Assembly (NCBI RefSeq): GCF_041734735.1
Contig: NC_134910.1
Location: 590,001 to 654,000 of the forward strand
Direction of reading: 5' to 3'
DNA length: 64,000 bases
Source: Babylonia areolata
Taxonomy: Eukaryota; Mollusca; Gastropoda; Neogastropoda; Buccinidae
In this document: in pieces, positions 51,907 through 60,556 of the stretch
How the letters are laid out: each line of letters starts with the position of its first letter
Numbering within the stretch: position 1 is the first letter of the stretch
The notes under the pieces: model-generated
Told to the model about the DNA's origin: nothing
Databases searched by the model: none
Seen by the model: the letters and a program-made list of their open reading frames with translations, nothing else
Position numbers and translations under genes: made by a program

Positions 51907-54900
51907 CCATCTCTGTCCCCTGTTCCCCTATAACCCTCCCCTATCCTCACTTCTTTCTTTTCACATGCATGTATGCATATACATGGAATAAAGACAACTG
52001 TCATCAGAACAAAAAACATCACAGGCAACGGAATAAAAACATTTATCTCAGCAGCAGCAGAGGGGGCGAATTATTTTTTGTACACACATTCTTCTTTGCA
52101 AGAGAGATTTTACATCGTCTACCAAAAGGAAGTTTCTGAAAGACAGAATTAAGTGGATGAGTGGAATCATTAAAAATTTGGACCGCTGTTCTGTTAAGAG
52201 CGGATTGGTACAGGGTGTTGAGATGTTGCATCCTAATTTTGTCTTTAACTTGACAGTCAGATTACCAAACCAAGTCACAAGGCTGAAAACCATGACACTT
52301 TCTATCAGACTTCTGGTACACCAGCTGAAGGATGTGTGGACTAACATTAACTTCTATCAGACTTCTGGTACACCAGCTGGAGGATGTGTGGACTAACATT
52401 AACTTCTATCAGACTTCTGGTACACCAGCTGAAGGGTGTGTGGACTAACATTAACTTCTATCAGACTTCTGGTACACCAGCTGGAGGGTGTGTGTACTAA
52501 CATTAACTTCTATCAGACTTCTGGTACACCAGCTGAAGGATGTGTGGACTAACATTAACTTCTATCAGACTTCTGGTACACCAGCTGGAGGATGTGTGGA
52601 CTAACATTAACTTCTATCAGACTTCTGGTACACCATCTGAAGGGTGTGTGGACTAACATTAACTTCTATCAGACTTCTGGTACACCATCTGAAGGATGTG
52701 TGGACTAACATTAACTTCTATCAGACTTCTGGTACACCATCTGAAGGATGTGTGGACTAACATTAACTTCTATCAGACTTCTGGTACACCATCTGAAGGG
52801 TGTGTGGACTAACATTAACTTCTATCAGACTTCTGGTACACCATCTGAAGGATGTGTGGACTAACATTAACTTCTATCAGACTTCTGGTACACCATCTGA
52901 AGGATGTGTGGACTAACATTAACTTCTATCAGACTTCTGGTACACCATCTGAAGGGTGTGTGGACTAACATTAACTTCTATCAGACTTCTGGTACACCAG
53001 CTGGAGGATGTGTGTACTAACATTAACTTCTATCAGACTTCTGGTACACCAGCTGGAGGATGTGTGTACTAACATTAACTTCTATCAGACTTCTGGTACA
53101 CCATCTGAAGGATGTGTGGACTAACATTAACTTCTATCAGACTTCTGGTACACCAGCTGGAGGATGTGTGTACTAACATTAACTTCTATCAGACTTCTGG
53201 TACACCAGCTGAAGGGTGTGTGGACTAACATTAAAACTTCCTAATTTTTGCAGTAACATGATGTTTGTGTACTGTGCTCTGACATGAAGTGTGTGTGTAC
53301 TGTATTGTGACATGATGTGTGTCTACTGACCTGAAGTGTGTAGTAATGTGATGTTTGTGTGTACTACGTACTGACCTGAAGTGTGTGTAGCATGTAGTTA
53401 CATGTAGTGACATGACGTGTGTAGTGACCTGAAATGTGTGTGTACTGTATAATGACGTGATGTGTGTGTACTTGCCTGAAGTGTGTAGTGTGTAGTGAGG
53501 TGACTTGTGCTGTGTGTGTTGGAACAGTACCAGATAGCGGTGGTGACGAAGAAGGGGTCGGAGGTACGAGGACCCATCAGCTCCCAACCCAACTGGGAGA
53601 TCGCCCACATGGTCAAGTAAGTGTATCCACTGTCTCTGAGAGAGAGGGGAGGGACGGGGGTGGGGACATGCTTGTGGTGATCAATGTGAGCTCTTTGGGT
53701 GTGTGCATCTTAACAACCCATAGACTTGACTGAAATGAGGTCAGGGTGGCATGCATTTCAAGTGCATACACTAGACCACGTCTGCTAGGCAGGTGCCTGA
53801 CCAGTGGCATCACCCAGCCTGCGTTGTCAGGCCTTGAGTGCATGCATATCTATTTGTGTACCTATCCGAGTGGATTTCTTCAACAGAATTTTGCCAGAGG
53901 GTTCATCTTCAGTGCGCCATGTGCGTGCTGCACACGGGACCTCGGTTTGTTGTCTCATCCAAGAGACTAGACGCTCAGTTCAAGTTTCCAGTCAAACTTG
54001 GGAGAAAGGGCAAGAGAGGGATTGGAACCTAGAGCCTTACGGACTGTGTATTGGCAGATGAGTGTCTTAACCATTCTGCCACCTTCCTCCTGTGCATATG
54101 ATTGTGTACATGTGTGTATATATATATATATATATATATGTACACTTAACATTGTCAAGCACACCACCCATGACATTTCTGTCCTGATGTTTGTGTCAGA
54201 GGTGTTAGGCGGGCAGTACTTGATAGTGGAAGGCCCTGGCTAAACTGTCCTGATGTTTGGGTAAGAGGTGTTAGGCGGGCAGTACTTGATAGTGGAAGGC
54301 CCTGGCTAAACTGTCTTGATGTTTGGGTAAGAGGTGTTAGGCGGGCAGTACGTGATAGTGGAAGGCCCTGGCTAAACTGTCCTGATGTTTGGGTAAGAGG
54401 TGTTAGGCGGGCAGTACTTGATAGTGGAAGGCCCTGGCTAAACTGTCCTGATGTTTGGGTAAGAGGTGTTAGGCGGGCAGTACGTGATAGTGGAAGGCCC
54501 TGGCTAAACTGTCCTGATGTTTGGGTAAGAGGTGTTAGGCGGGCAGTACGTGATAGTGGAAGACCCTGGCTAAACTGTCCTGATGTTTGTGTCAGAGGTG
54601 TTAGGCGGGCAGTACGTGATAGTGGAAGGCCCTGGCTAAACTGTCCTGATGTTTGGGTAAGAGGTGTTAGGCGGGCAGTACGTGATAGTGGAAGGCCCTG
54701 GCTAAACTGTCCTGATGTTTGGGTAAGAGGTGTTAGGCGGGCAGTACGTGATAGTGGAAGGCCCTGGCTAAACTTTCCTGATGTTTGTGTCAGAGGTGTT
54801 AGGCGGGCAGTACGTGATAGTGGAAGGCCCTGGCTAAACTGTCCTGATGTTTGGGTAAGAGGTGTTAGGCGGGCAGTACTTGATAGTGGAAGGCCCTGGC

Positions 54901-57801
54901 TAAACTGTCCTGATGTTTGTGTCAGAGGTGTTAGGCGGGCAGTACGTGATAGTGGAAGGCCCTGGCTAAACTGTGCTGATGTTTGGGTAAGAGGTGTTAG
55001 GCGGGCAGTACTTGATAGTGGAAGGCCCTGGCGAAAGAACAGCTGGCAAGCATAGAGTTCATGTTGATGTGAAGCATAGATTTCATGTTGATGTGAAGCA
55101 TAGAGTGGATGTTGACTTGATTCATAGAGTGTATGTTGACGTGCAGCATAGAGAGCATGTTGACGTGAAGCATAGAGTGCATGTTGACGTGAATCATAGA
55201 GTGTATGTTGACGTGAATCATAGAGTGCATGTTGACGTGCAGCATAGAGAGCATGTTGACTTGAATCATAGAGTGCATGTTGACGTGCAGCATAGAGAGC
55301 ATGTTGACGTGAAGCATAGAGTGTATGTTGACGTGAAGCATAGAGAGCATGTTCACGTGAATCATAGAGTGTATGTTGACATGAATCATAGAGTGCATGT
55401 TGACATGAAGTATAGAGAGCATGTTGATGTGAAGCATAGAGAGCATGTTGACGTGAAGCATAGAGTTCATGTGACTTGAAGCATAGAGAGCATGTTGATG
55501 TGAAGCATAGAGAGCATGTTGACATGAAGCATAGAGCATGTTGACGTGAAGCATAGAGAGCATGTTGACGTGAAGCATAGAGTTCATGTGACTTGAAGCA
55601 TAGAGAGCATGTTGACGTGAAGCATAGAGAGCATGTTGACGTGAAGCATAGAGAGCATGTTGACGTGAAGCATAGAGAGCATGTTGACGTGAAGCATAGA
55701 GAGCATGTTGACGTGAATCATAGCATGTTGACGTGAAGCATAGAGAGCATGTTGACGTGAAGCATAGAGAGCATGTTGATGTGAAGCATAGAGAGCATGT
55801 TGACGTGAAGCATAGAGTGTATGTTGATGTGAAGCATAGAGTGCATGTTGACGTGCAGCATAGAGAGCATGTTGACGTGAATCATAGAGAGCATGTTGAC
55901 GTGAATCATAGAGAGCATGTTGACGTGAATCATAGAGAGCATGTTGACGTGCAGCATAGAGAGCATGTTGACGTGAAGCATAGAGAGCATGTTGACCTGA
56001 AGCATAGAGAGCATGTTGACGTGAAGCATAGAGAGCATGTTGATGTGAAGCATAGAGAGCATGTTGACGTGAAGCATAGAGAGCATGTTGATGTGAAGCA
56101 TAGAGTGTATGTTGACGTGAATCATAGAGAGCATGTTGACGTGTAGCATAGAGAGCATGTTGACGTGAAGCATAGAGTGTATGTTGACGTGAATCATAGA
56201 GAGCATGTTGACGTGTAGCATAGAGAGCATGTTGACGTGAAGCATAGAGAGCATGTTGACGTGTAGCATAGAGAGCATGTTGACGTGAAGCATAGAGAGC
56301 ATGTTGACGTGCAGCATAGAGAGCATGTTGACGTGAAGCATAGAGTGTATGTTGACGTGAATCATAGAGAGCATGTTGACGTGTAGCATAGAGAGCATGT
56401 TGACGTGAAGCATAGAGAGCATGTTGACGTGAAGCATAGAGAGCATGTTGACGTGCAGCATAGAGAGCATGTTGACGTGAAGCCAGCCAGTGGTCAGCAC
56501 ATGTTGTCTGCACGGAAGACAGCAGAATCCCCAAAATTGTATTGTAGTGAATTGTAGTGTATTACTTTTTTGTCACAACAGATTTCTGTGTGAAATTCAG
56601 CTGCTCTCGACTCCCCAGGGAGAGCATGTCACTAAACTTAGTACAACCCGTTTTTGTGTGTTTGTGTTTTTTCCTGCCAGCAATTTTATTTGTTTTCCTA
56701 TTGAAGTGATGGGTTAGCCTAGGTGGGCTGTCCTTGGTAGTTAGTACATCACGTCTTCTTTCTGTTGTACTGGTTTATGATGTCATTGTGTTACAGGGTT
56801 ATGTGGGCCATCCTTGGTAGTACATCACATCTTCTTTCTGTTGTACTGGTTTATGATGTCATTGTGTTACAGGGTTATGTGGGCCATCCTTGGTAGTACA
56901 TCACGTCTTCTTTCTGTTGTTCTGGTTCATGATGTCATTGTGTTACAGGGTTATGTGGGCCATCCTTGGTAGTACATCACGTCTTCTTTCTGTTGTTCTG
57001 GTTCATGATGTCATTGTGTTACAGGGTTATGTGGGCCATCCTTGGTAGTACATCACGTCTTCTTTCTGTTGTTCTGGTTCATGATGTCATTGTGTTACAG
57101 GGTTATGTGGGCCATCCTTGGTAGTACATCACGTCTTCTTTCTGTTGTTCTGGTTCATGATGTCATTGTGTTACAGGGTTATGTGGGCCATCCTTGGTAG
57201 TACATCACGTCTTCTTTCTGTTGTTCTGGTTCATGATGTCATTGTGTTACAGGGTTATGTGGGCCATCCTTGGTAGTACATCACGTCTTCTTTCTGTTGT
57301 ACTGGTTTATGATGTCATTGTGTTACAGGGTTATGTGGGCCATCCTTGGTAGTACATCACGTCTTCTTTCTGTTGTACTGGTTTATGATGTCATTGTGTT
57401 ACAGGGTTATGTGGGCCATCCTTGGTAGTACATCACGTCTTCTTTCTGTTGTTCTGGTTCATGATGTCGTTGTGTTACAGGGTTATGTGGGCCATCCTTG
57501 GTAGTACATCACGTCTTCTTTCTGTTGTACTGGTTTATGATGTCATTGTGTTACAGGGTTATGTGGGCCATCCTTGGTAGTACATCACGTCTTCTTTCTG
57601 TTGTACTGGTTTATGATGTCATTGTGTTACAGGGTTATGTGGGCCATCCTTGGTAGTACATCACGTCTTCTTTCTGTTGTTCTGGTTCATGATGTCATTG
57701 TGTTACAGGGTTATGTGGGCCATCCTTGGTAGTACATCACGTCTTCTTTCTGTTGTTCTGGTTCATGATGTCATTGATTGTGTTACAGGGGTTACGAGTG
57801 A
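41296..57801 (+). CDS. PSMB4: PSMB4, proteasome subunit beta type-4 (beta-7), 7 exons
   Basis: The exons are 41296-41426, 43071-43277, 45683-45829, 47116-47197, 47750-47866, 53528-53616 and 57789-57801. They total 786 nt (261 aa plus TGA) with all phases consistent; the human protein is 264 aa. Beta-7 is a non-catalytic subunit of the 20S core that helps dock the two half-proteasomes, and it carries a propeptide removed during assembly. Landmarks are [14 protein letters not shown] in the propeptide, [84 protein letters not shown] and the C-terminal [12 protein letters not shown]. By alignment the mature chain should begin near residue 43. An in-frame upstream ATG at 41233 would add 21 residues. 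The later ATG (A at -3, G at +4) fits the family start better. Confidence 0.96.
41427..42335 (+). other. PSMB4 intron 1, unique part
   Basis: Mostly unique sequence with an AAAAC repeat (41905-41945). No exon or named element seen. Confidence 0.45.
42340..43015. repeat. 46-bp minisatellite (PSMB4 intron 1), about 14 copies
   Basis: The unit is GGCACCATGGCAACACTTTG, TGAAGGACAACAGCTGACGT, CTTAAA, with a CTGTGCAGGATGTCAG variant. The last copy ends 55 bp before the exon 2 acceptor. Each unit carries CCATGGCAAC (half X-box) and TGACGTC. Confidence 0.94.
43071..43277 (+). CDS. PSMB4: PSMB4 exon 2
   Basis: This exon encodes the N-terminal beta strands of the mature subunit, [20 protein letters not shown] through [19 protein letters not shown]. 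The acceptor is CTTCAG|GTTTCC and the donor GT|GTAATA (phase 2). Confidence 0.95.
43310..45300. repeat. ~30-35-bp minisatellite (PSMB4 intron 2), about 60 copies with TTAGGG
   Basis: The unit is GGTTGGGAACAGTTAGGGTT, TGTTTAGTTAT, with GTACAG and TTCAGTTTGGCTT variants. Most copies hold one TTAGGGTTTG. Confidence 0.94.
45355..45682. other. GT-rich intron segment before PSMB4 exon 3
   Basis: Low-order GTGTGT-rich sequence running up to the exon 3 acceptor; no other feature. Confidence 0.5.
45683..45829 (+). CDS. PSMB4: PSMB4 exon 3
   Basis: This exon encodes [20 protein letters not shown] and [20 protein letters not shown], matching the human [25 protein letters not shown]. The acceptor GTGCAG|TATAGA follows a GT-rich stretch. 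The donor is AC|GTGAGT (phase 2). Confidence 0.95.
46075..47060 (-). mobile_element. SINE family 1 copy whose internal segment became a 39-bp minisatellite
   Basis: 46075-46255 is SINE sequence on the minus strand. From 46261 there are about 20 units of GAGATCAGCCTGAACTTCAC, ACAGAGCGCTCTCCCCTGG. This is the reverse complement of the SINE block around TGTGTGAAATTCAGGCTGCT at 28398. The period of 13 codons gives false open frames of 314 (minus) and 297 (plus) residues. Confidence 0.88.
47116..47197 (+). CDS. PSMB4: PSMB4 exon 4
   Basis: This exon encodes [20 protein letters not shown] then FGAYLAL, matching [20 protein letters not shown] in human. The acceptor is GTGCAG|GTTTCT and the donor CTG|GTGAGT (phase 0). 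Confidence 0.95.
47287..47522. repeat. GT microsatellite with GATGAGT spacers (PSMB4 intron 4)
   Basis: (GT)n blocks of about 16-40 bp separated by GGATGAGT. Confidence 0.94.
47750..47866 (+). CDS. PSMB4: PSMB4 exon 5
   Basis: This exon encodes [20 protein letters not shown] then [19 protein letters not shown], matching human PLLREVLEK…LVERCMRVLYYRDARS. The acceptor is GCACAG|CCCATT and the donor AAA|GTACGC (phase 0). The donor opens straight into a 2 kb CT-rich array. Confidence 0.95.
47867..49975. repeat. ~91-bp CT-rich minisatellite, about 2 kb (PSMB4 intron 5)
   Basis: Units: CTCTCACTTCACCTCTCTCT, CGCTATCCCTTCTCCTCTCT, TTTCCTTCTCTTTCTGTCAC and CTTTCTCTTACCATCTCTCC. It starts at the exon 5 donor (GTACGCCTCTCC). 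Pyrimidine-rich on the sense strand. The 781-, 715- and 644-residue open frames are artefacts. Confidence 0.94.
50050..50445. repeat. Degenerate GTGTGTACTGTGTAGTGA array, left half
   Basis: Loose ~25-35-bp units (GTGTGTACTGT…GTGACGTGAAG). The same sequence type resumes at 53255. Confidence 0.82.
50446..51074 (-). mobile_element. Probable LINE 3' UTR, minus strand, left end of insertion
   Basis: Begins with ATTCAAAATTCAATTCAAAA, followed by two diverged copies (50500-50640 and 50820-50930) of a block with GATCACCATGCACACATCAG and GTAAAAAGAAAA. AATTC-type ends and repeated UTR blocks are common in CR1-like LINEs. It pairs with the LINE coding remnant at 52040-52350. The link is inferred. Confidence 0.5.
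51079..51723. mobile_element. 645-bp DNA transposon with TTAA target sites (piggyBac-like)
   Basis: Flanked by TTAA on both sides (51075-51078 and 51724-51727). Terminal inverted repeats are CTCACTCGGGACGA (left) and CTCACTCTGGACGA (right, reverse complement), 13 of 14 matching. TTAA duplication is the mark of piggyBac. An internal minus-strand stretch reads [20 protein letters not shown], resembling the acidic N terminus of piggyBac transposases. No complete transposase, so non-autonomous. A subterminal 12-bp inverted pair lies at 51651-51662 and 51693-51704. Confidence 0.72.
51860..51905. repeat. GC/CA microsatellite
   Basis: GTGCGCGCGCGC followed by (CA)n. Confidence 0.93.
52040..52350 (-). 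mobile_element. LINE reverse-transcriptase C-terminal remnant (CR1/Rex-like)
   Basis: The minus-strand frame reads [30 protein letters not shown], then, in another frame, [12 protein letters not shown]. This is the typical end of CR1/Rex-type ORF2 (SL.ES…F….WFGNL….K..L). Same clade as the remnant at 22692. Confidence 0.78.
52290..53235. repeat. 52-bp minisatellite seeded inside the LINE frame, about 18 copies
   Basis: The unit is ATTAACTTCTATCAGACTTC, TGGTACACCAGCTGAAGGAT, GTGTGGACTAAC. The first unit is the LINE codons for [10 protein letters not shown] on the minus strand. The LINE 5' part is lost beyond the array. Confidence 0.93.
53255..53520. repeat. Degenerate GTGTGTACTGT array, right half
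   Basis: Same unit type as 50050-50445 (GACCTGAAGTGTGTAGTAAT, GTGTGTGTACTGTATTGTGA). It ends at the PSMB4 exon 6 acceptor. Confidence 0.82.
53528..53616 (+). CDS. PSMB4: PSMB4 exon 6
   Basis: This exon encodes [20 protein letters not shown] then PNWEIAHMV, matching human [20 protein letters not shown] and NWDIAHM. The acceptor is GGAACAG|TACCAG and the donor AA|GTAAGT (phase 2). Reading through the donor would give AAG TAA, a stop three residues short of the spliced end. Confidence 0.95.
53750..54086 (-). mobile_element. tRNA-derived SINE (family 1 variant), nearly full length
   Basis: Blocks: GTCTGCTAGGCAGGTGCCTG, CAACAGAATTTTGCCAGAGG, GTGCGTGCTGCACACGGGAC, CCAGTCAAACTTGGGAGAAA. The tRNA-like end GTCTTAACCATTCTGCCACC is read on the minus strand. 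Confidence 0.8.
54118..54140. repeat. TA tract
   Basis: About 11 TA units. Confidence 0.9.
54177..55040. repeat. 66-bp minisatellite, 13 copies (PSMB4 intron 6)
   Basis: The unit is GTCCTGATGTTTGGGTAAGA, GGTGTTAGGCGGGCAGTACG, TGATAGTGGAAGGCCCTGGC, TAAACT. Two subtypes (GTTTGTGTCAGAG and GTTTGGGTAAGAG) are interspersed. Confidence 0.95.
55040..56488. repeat. 24-bp minisatellite, about 60 copies (PSMB4 intron 6)
   Basis: The unit is CATGTTGACGTGAAGCATAG, AGAG, with AATCATAG and CAGCATAG variants. The eight-codon period makes several frames open over hundreds of codons on both strands. Confidence 0.96.
56540..56715. mobile_element. SINE family 1 fragment
   Basis: CAACAGATTTCTGTGTGAAA, TTCAGCTGCTC, CCAGGGAGAGCATG and TTTATTTGTTTTCCTATTGA. 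Confidence 0.75.
56725..57788. repeat. 76-bp minisatellite made of the PSMB4 exon 7 acceptor, about 14 copies
   Basis: The unit is GGTTATGTGGGCCATCCTTG, GTAGTACATCACGTCTTCTT, TCTGTTGTACTGGTTTATGA, TGTCATTGTGTTACAG. The last unit's TTACAG is the real acceptor of the 13-nt coding end. Confidence 0.95.
57789..57801 (+). CDS. PSMB4: PSMB4 exon 7 (13-nt coding end)
   Basis: The acceptor TTACAG is followed by GGGTTACGAGTGA. With the AA from exon 6 this gives Lys-Gly-Tyr-Glu-stop, equivalent to the human SGFE end. The coding part is only 13 nt. About fourteen near-copies of the acceptor (TTACAG followed by GGTTATGTG) precede it, and only this last copy supplies the expected C terminus. Confidence 0.88.
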
Positions 57802-58376
57802 GTCACCAGACCTCGTTGCAGTTGCACCTTCCTTCTGCTTTTCATGAGGATCATCATGATCAACACCATCATCTTCACTGTTGTCATCGCTTGTTGACCT
57901 GCCGTCATGTTGGTCGTCATGTTGGTGGCGTTGGTCAGAGGTTGGAGAGAGACACTGGAGAAGGAGCAGGACGGAGAGGAGGAGAGGGAGGGGTTGTGGG
58001 GTGAGACGGGGGGGGGGGGGGGAGGGGGGTTATCATCCACTGGACAGTCAGGGAGAGGGAGAGCAGGGGTGGGGGGGGAGCTTTCTGATAGACATGCTGT
58101 ACTTGGCCATGGTACACACACATGTTGACTCATACTGAACACACGCACACACACACACACACGCACGCACACATGCATACACTCACACTCACACATGTGC
58201 ACACAAACACACCCACCCACATGAATAAACACACACACACATGAACACACACACACACAAGAGCATGATTCATGAAAACTATTAACCTAGGATGGATTTG
58301 CATTCTATCAAATCTGGCTGTATGACGTGTTATTTTCCAGTGTAAAACAAAAACTGACTGTTGTTGATGCTGTAAC
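57802..58376 (+). other. PSMB4 3' UTR
   Basis: From the stop to the poly(A) signal. Contains a G-rich stretch (58008-58028) and CA tracts (58139-58260). Open frames here are composition artefacts. Confidence 0.6.
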
Positions 58377-58382
58377 AATAAA
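58377..58382 (+). promoter_or_regulatory. PSMB4 poly(A) signal (AATAAA)
   Basis: A canonical AATAAA is followed by a GT-rich stretch (AAGTTTGTGACAATG and beyond), about 575 bp after the PSMB4 stop. That distance is plausible for the 3' UTR. Confidence 0.7.
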
Positions 58383-58940
58383 GTTTGTGACAATGAAAAG
58401 ACCAGGCTGTGTGATTGTGGGGTTTTTGTTTTTCATTAAATGTTGTTGAGCTTGTATGCAGGAAGGAAGTCAAAACTGTGTTCTCATTTTTCCTACAGGT
58501 ATATTATACACAAACATTCAACATTTAAATAATATATGAATAGTTAACATGAAAGGCATATAAAATGTTTTATGACAAAATTTAGGTACAGATTAATCAG
58601 TACCACTGTACAACATGACCGATATGTAAACTCTACAAATGTTAACTATGGCAGTGTCATTTACATATGAAGAGTTTAGAAAAAAGAAAAGAAAAAAAGT
58701 TTGGCCTTATTGGCCAGAAGTTAGGTTACTCCTCTGACTAGAGTACATGGCTGTACAGAAGTGTTACAGTGCAAATGCTGCATGGAAGATGCCTGTTGAG
58801 GACCAAAATTATTTTCTGGACTGAATGAGGCTGCATATTAGATTCTTCAAGACTGAGGGAAGATTTGAAACATTGGCACACTTTTTGCGATAATTGTACA
58901 TGTAGTTATAAAGGTAATGTACTGTGTAGTCAGCAACTAA
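58383..58940. other. Flank downstream of PSMB4
   Basis: AT-rich, unique-looking DNA with no supported gene. Confidence 0.4.
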
Positions 58941-58944
58941 TGTA

Positions 58945-59610
58945 CTGTGAGCTCAAGGAGGGCGCACACAGACAGGGAAGGCCCAAACTGAGGTACACAG
59001 ACACCCTGAAGAGCAACCTCACATGGTGTGGCATATGCTCACACAGGGAAGGCCCAAACTGAGGTACAGAGACTCCCTGAAGAGCAACCTCACATGGTGT
59101 GGCATATGCTCACACAGACAGGGAAGGCCCAAACTGAGGTACACAGACACCCTGAAGAGCAACCTCACATGGTGTGGCATATGCTCACACAGGGAAGGCC
59201 CAAACTGAGGTACAGAGACTCCCTGAAGAGCAACCTCACATGGTGTGGCATATGCTCACACAGACAGGGAAGGCCCAAACTGAGGTACAGAGACACCCTG
59301 AAGAGCAACCTCAGATGGTGTGGCATCCAGCCACATAAGCTCAAAGCCTCTGTTGCGGACAGATCATCCTGGAGGTCTCTCACCTCTGCAGCAACAGCCG
59401 CCTTTGAAGAGGACAGACGACTGCGTCTCGCCGCTGTGAGGGACAGACGACACTGGGCCTCGTCCTCCTCAGTCCAAAATTCAGACCATCGCTGCAACAC
59501 CTGTGGGCGCCTGTGTGCTTCCAGCTTTGGGCTGCGGAATCATATGCGCTGTCATCGCAGAGTCCGCAGACTTTGTTATCATCAGCACCCGACAGACTAC
59601 CCAGGGTAAA
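58945..59610 (+). mobile_element. LINE ORF2 C-terminal fragment with CCHH zinc finger
   Basis: A plus-strand frame reads GRPKLRYRDTLKSNLRWCGI, DRSSWRSLTSAATAAFEEDR, CNTCGRLCASSFGLRNHMRC, HRR and ends soon after. The (K)RY.D.LK…C.I…DR..WR…F…R followed by a C-x2-C-x12-H-x3-H finger is the usual tail of one group of LINE ORF2 proteins. The start of the fragment is a ~65-bp tandem, about five copies (58960-59330), of GGGAAGGCCCAAACTGAGGT and CCTGAAGAGCAACCTCAC. Confidence 0.78.
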
Positions 59611-60005
59611 AAGTCTCTGAAGGTGTAGATGACTGCACTAACGAGTTCTGAACAAGCTTTCATTGAGGTGGTATGATGATTGAGACCATCTAAAAAAGAT
59701 GATGTGAAGAAAAAAAGCATCCTCTGACCCCCAACCCCTCCCCCAAAAGTTCAGTTAAATAAAAATGACATCCTTGTTGACATCTGTTCTGGTGACTGTG
59801 TCTATCAAAGACTGAATGTGTAACAAGCAGTTAGTCCTGATGAGATCAGTGGACAAACTGGAGATGGGCCTCACAATTACATGGTATGTTCAGCAGTCTG
59901 TTCACATGGTCTCTAAATTTTACTGTGGCAGTGTAAATATCGCCCCATTTCTCTAATCCCCGTTGCAATGAAATACTTTGAACACTCAGTTCTCAAACAC
60001 TCTGC
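59610..60005. other. Intergenic, no feature seen
   Basis: Probably LINE 3' flank and unique DNA. No gene. Confidence 0.4.
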
Positions 60006-60009
60006 CACA

Positions 60010-60195
60010 CAGCTGATTGATTGATATGGATACTTATATACCGCCTATCCTCGGTCTGAGACCCAGCTCTAAGCGCTTCACAAACACGGGGTCATTTACA
60101 CAACAGGCTGCCTACCTGGGTGGAGCCAACTGATGGCTGCCATTGGGCGCTCATCATTCGTTTCCTGTGTCGTTCAGATTTCAGGCACGCACGCA
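60010..60195 (+). mobile_element. SINE family 3 copy
   Basis: TACCGCCTATCCTCGGTCTG, AGCTCTAAGCGCTTCACAAA, GGCTGCCTACCTGGGTGGAG, GGGCGCTCATCATTCGTTTC. Also seen, inverted, at 34060 and in pieces at 11650 and 40540. Confidence 0.8.
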
Positions 60196-60219
60196 TACAC
60201 ACTCACACAAACATGTAAC

Positions 60220-60556
60220 ATTTAACATTTTACGTGTATGACCGTTTTGTTTATTTACACTGCCATGTTGGCAGCCATACTCCGTTTTCGGGGATGTGGA
60301 TGCTGGGTATGTTCTTGTTTTCATAACCCACCGAACGCTGACATGGATTACAAGATCTTTAATGTGCGTATTTGATCTTCTGCTTGCGTATACACACGAA
60401 GGGGCTTCAGGCACTGGCAGGTCTTCACATATGTTGACCTGGGAGATCGGAAAAATCTCCACCCTTTTCCCACCAGGCGCCACCGAGATTCAAACCCGGG
60501 ACCTTCAGACTGAAAGTCCAAAGCTTTTACCATTCAGCAATTGTGCCCGTCATACA
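60220..60556 (-). mobile_element. tRNA-derived SINE (family 2), full-length-looking
   Basis: TTTACGTGTATGACCG, GGCAGCCATACTCCGTTTTC, GATGCTGGGTATGTTC, GGCGCCACCGAGATTCAAAC. The tRNA-like head is on the minus strand at the right, with a slightly decayed B box. Confidence 0.85.

Noticed and set aside
54155-56534. Long frames with [17 protein letters not shown] or [17 protein letters not shown] repeats
   Set aside because: They are the 24-bp and 66-bp minisatellites in PSMB4 intron 6 and show repeat composition only.
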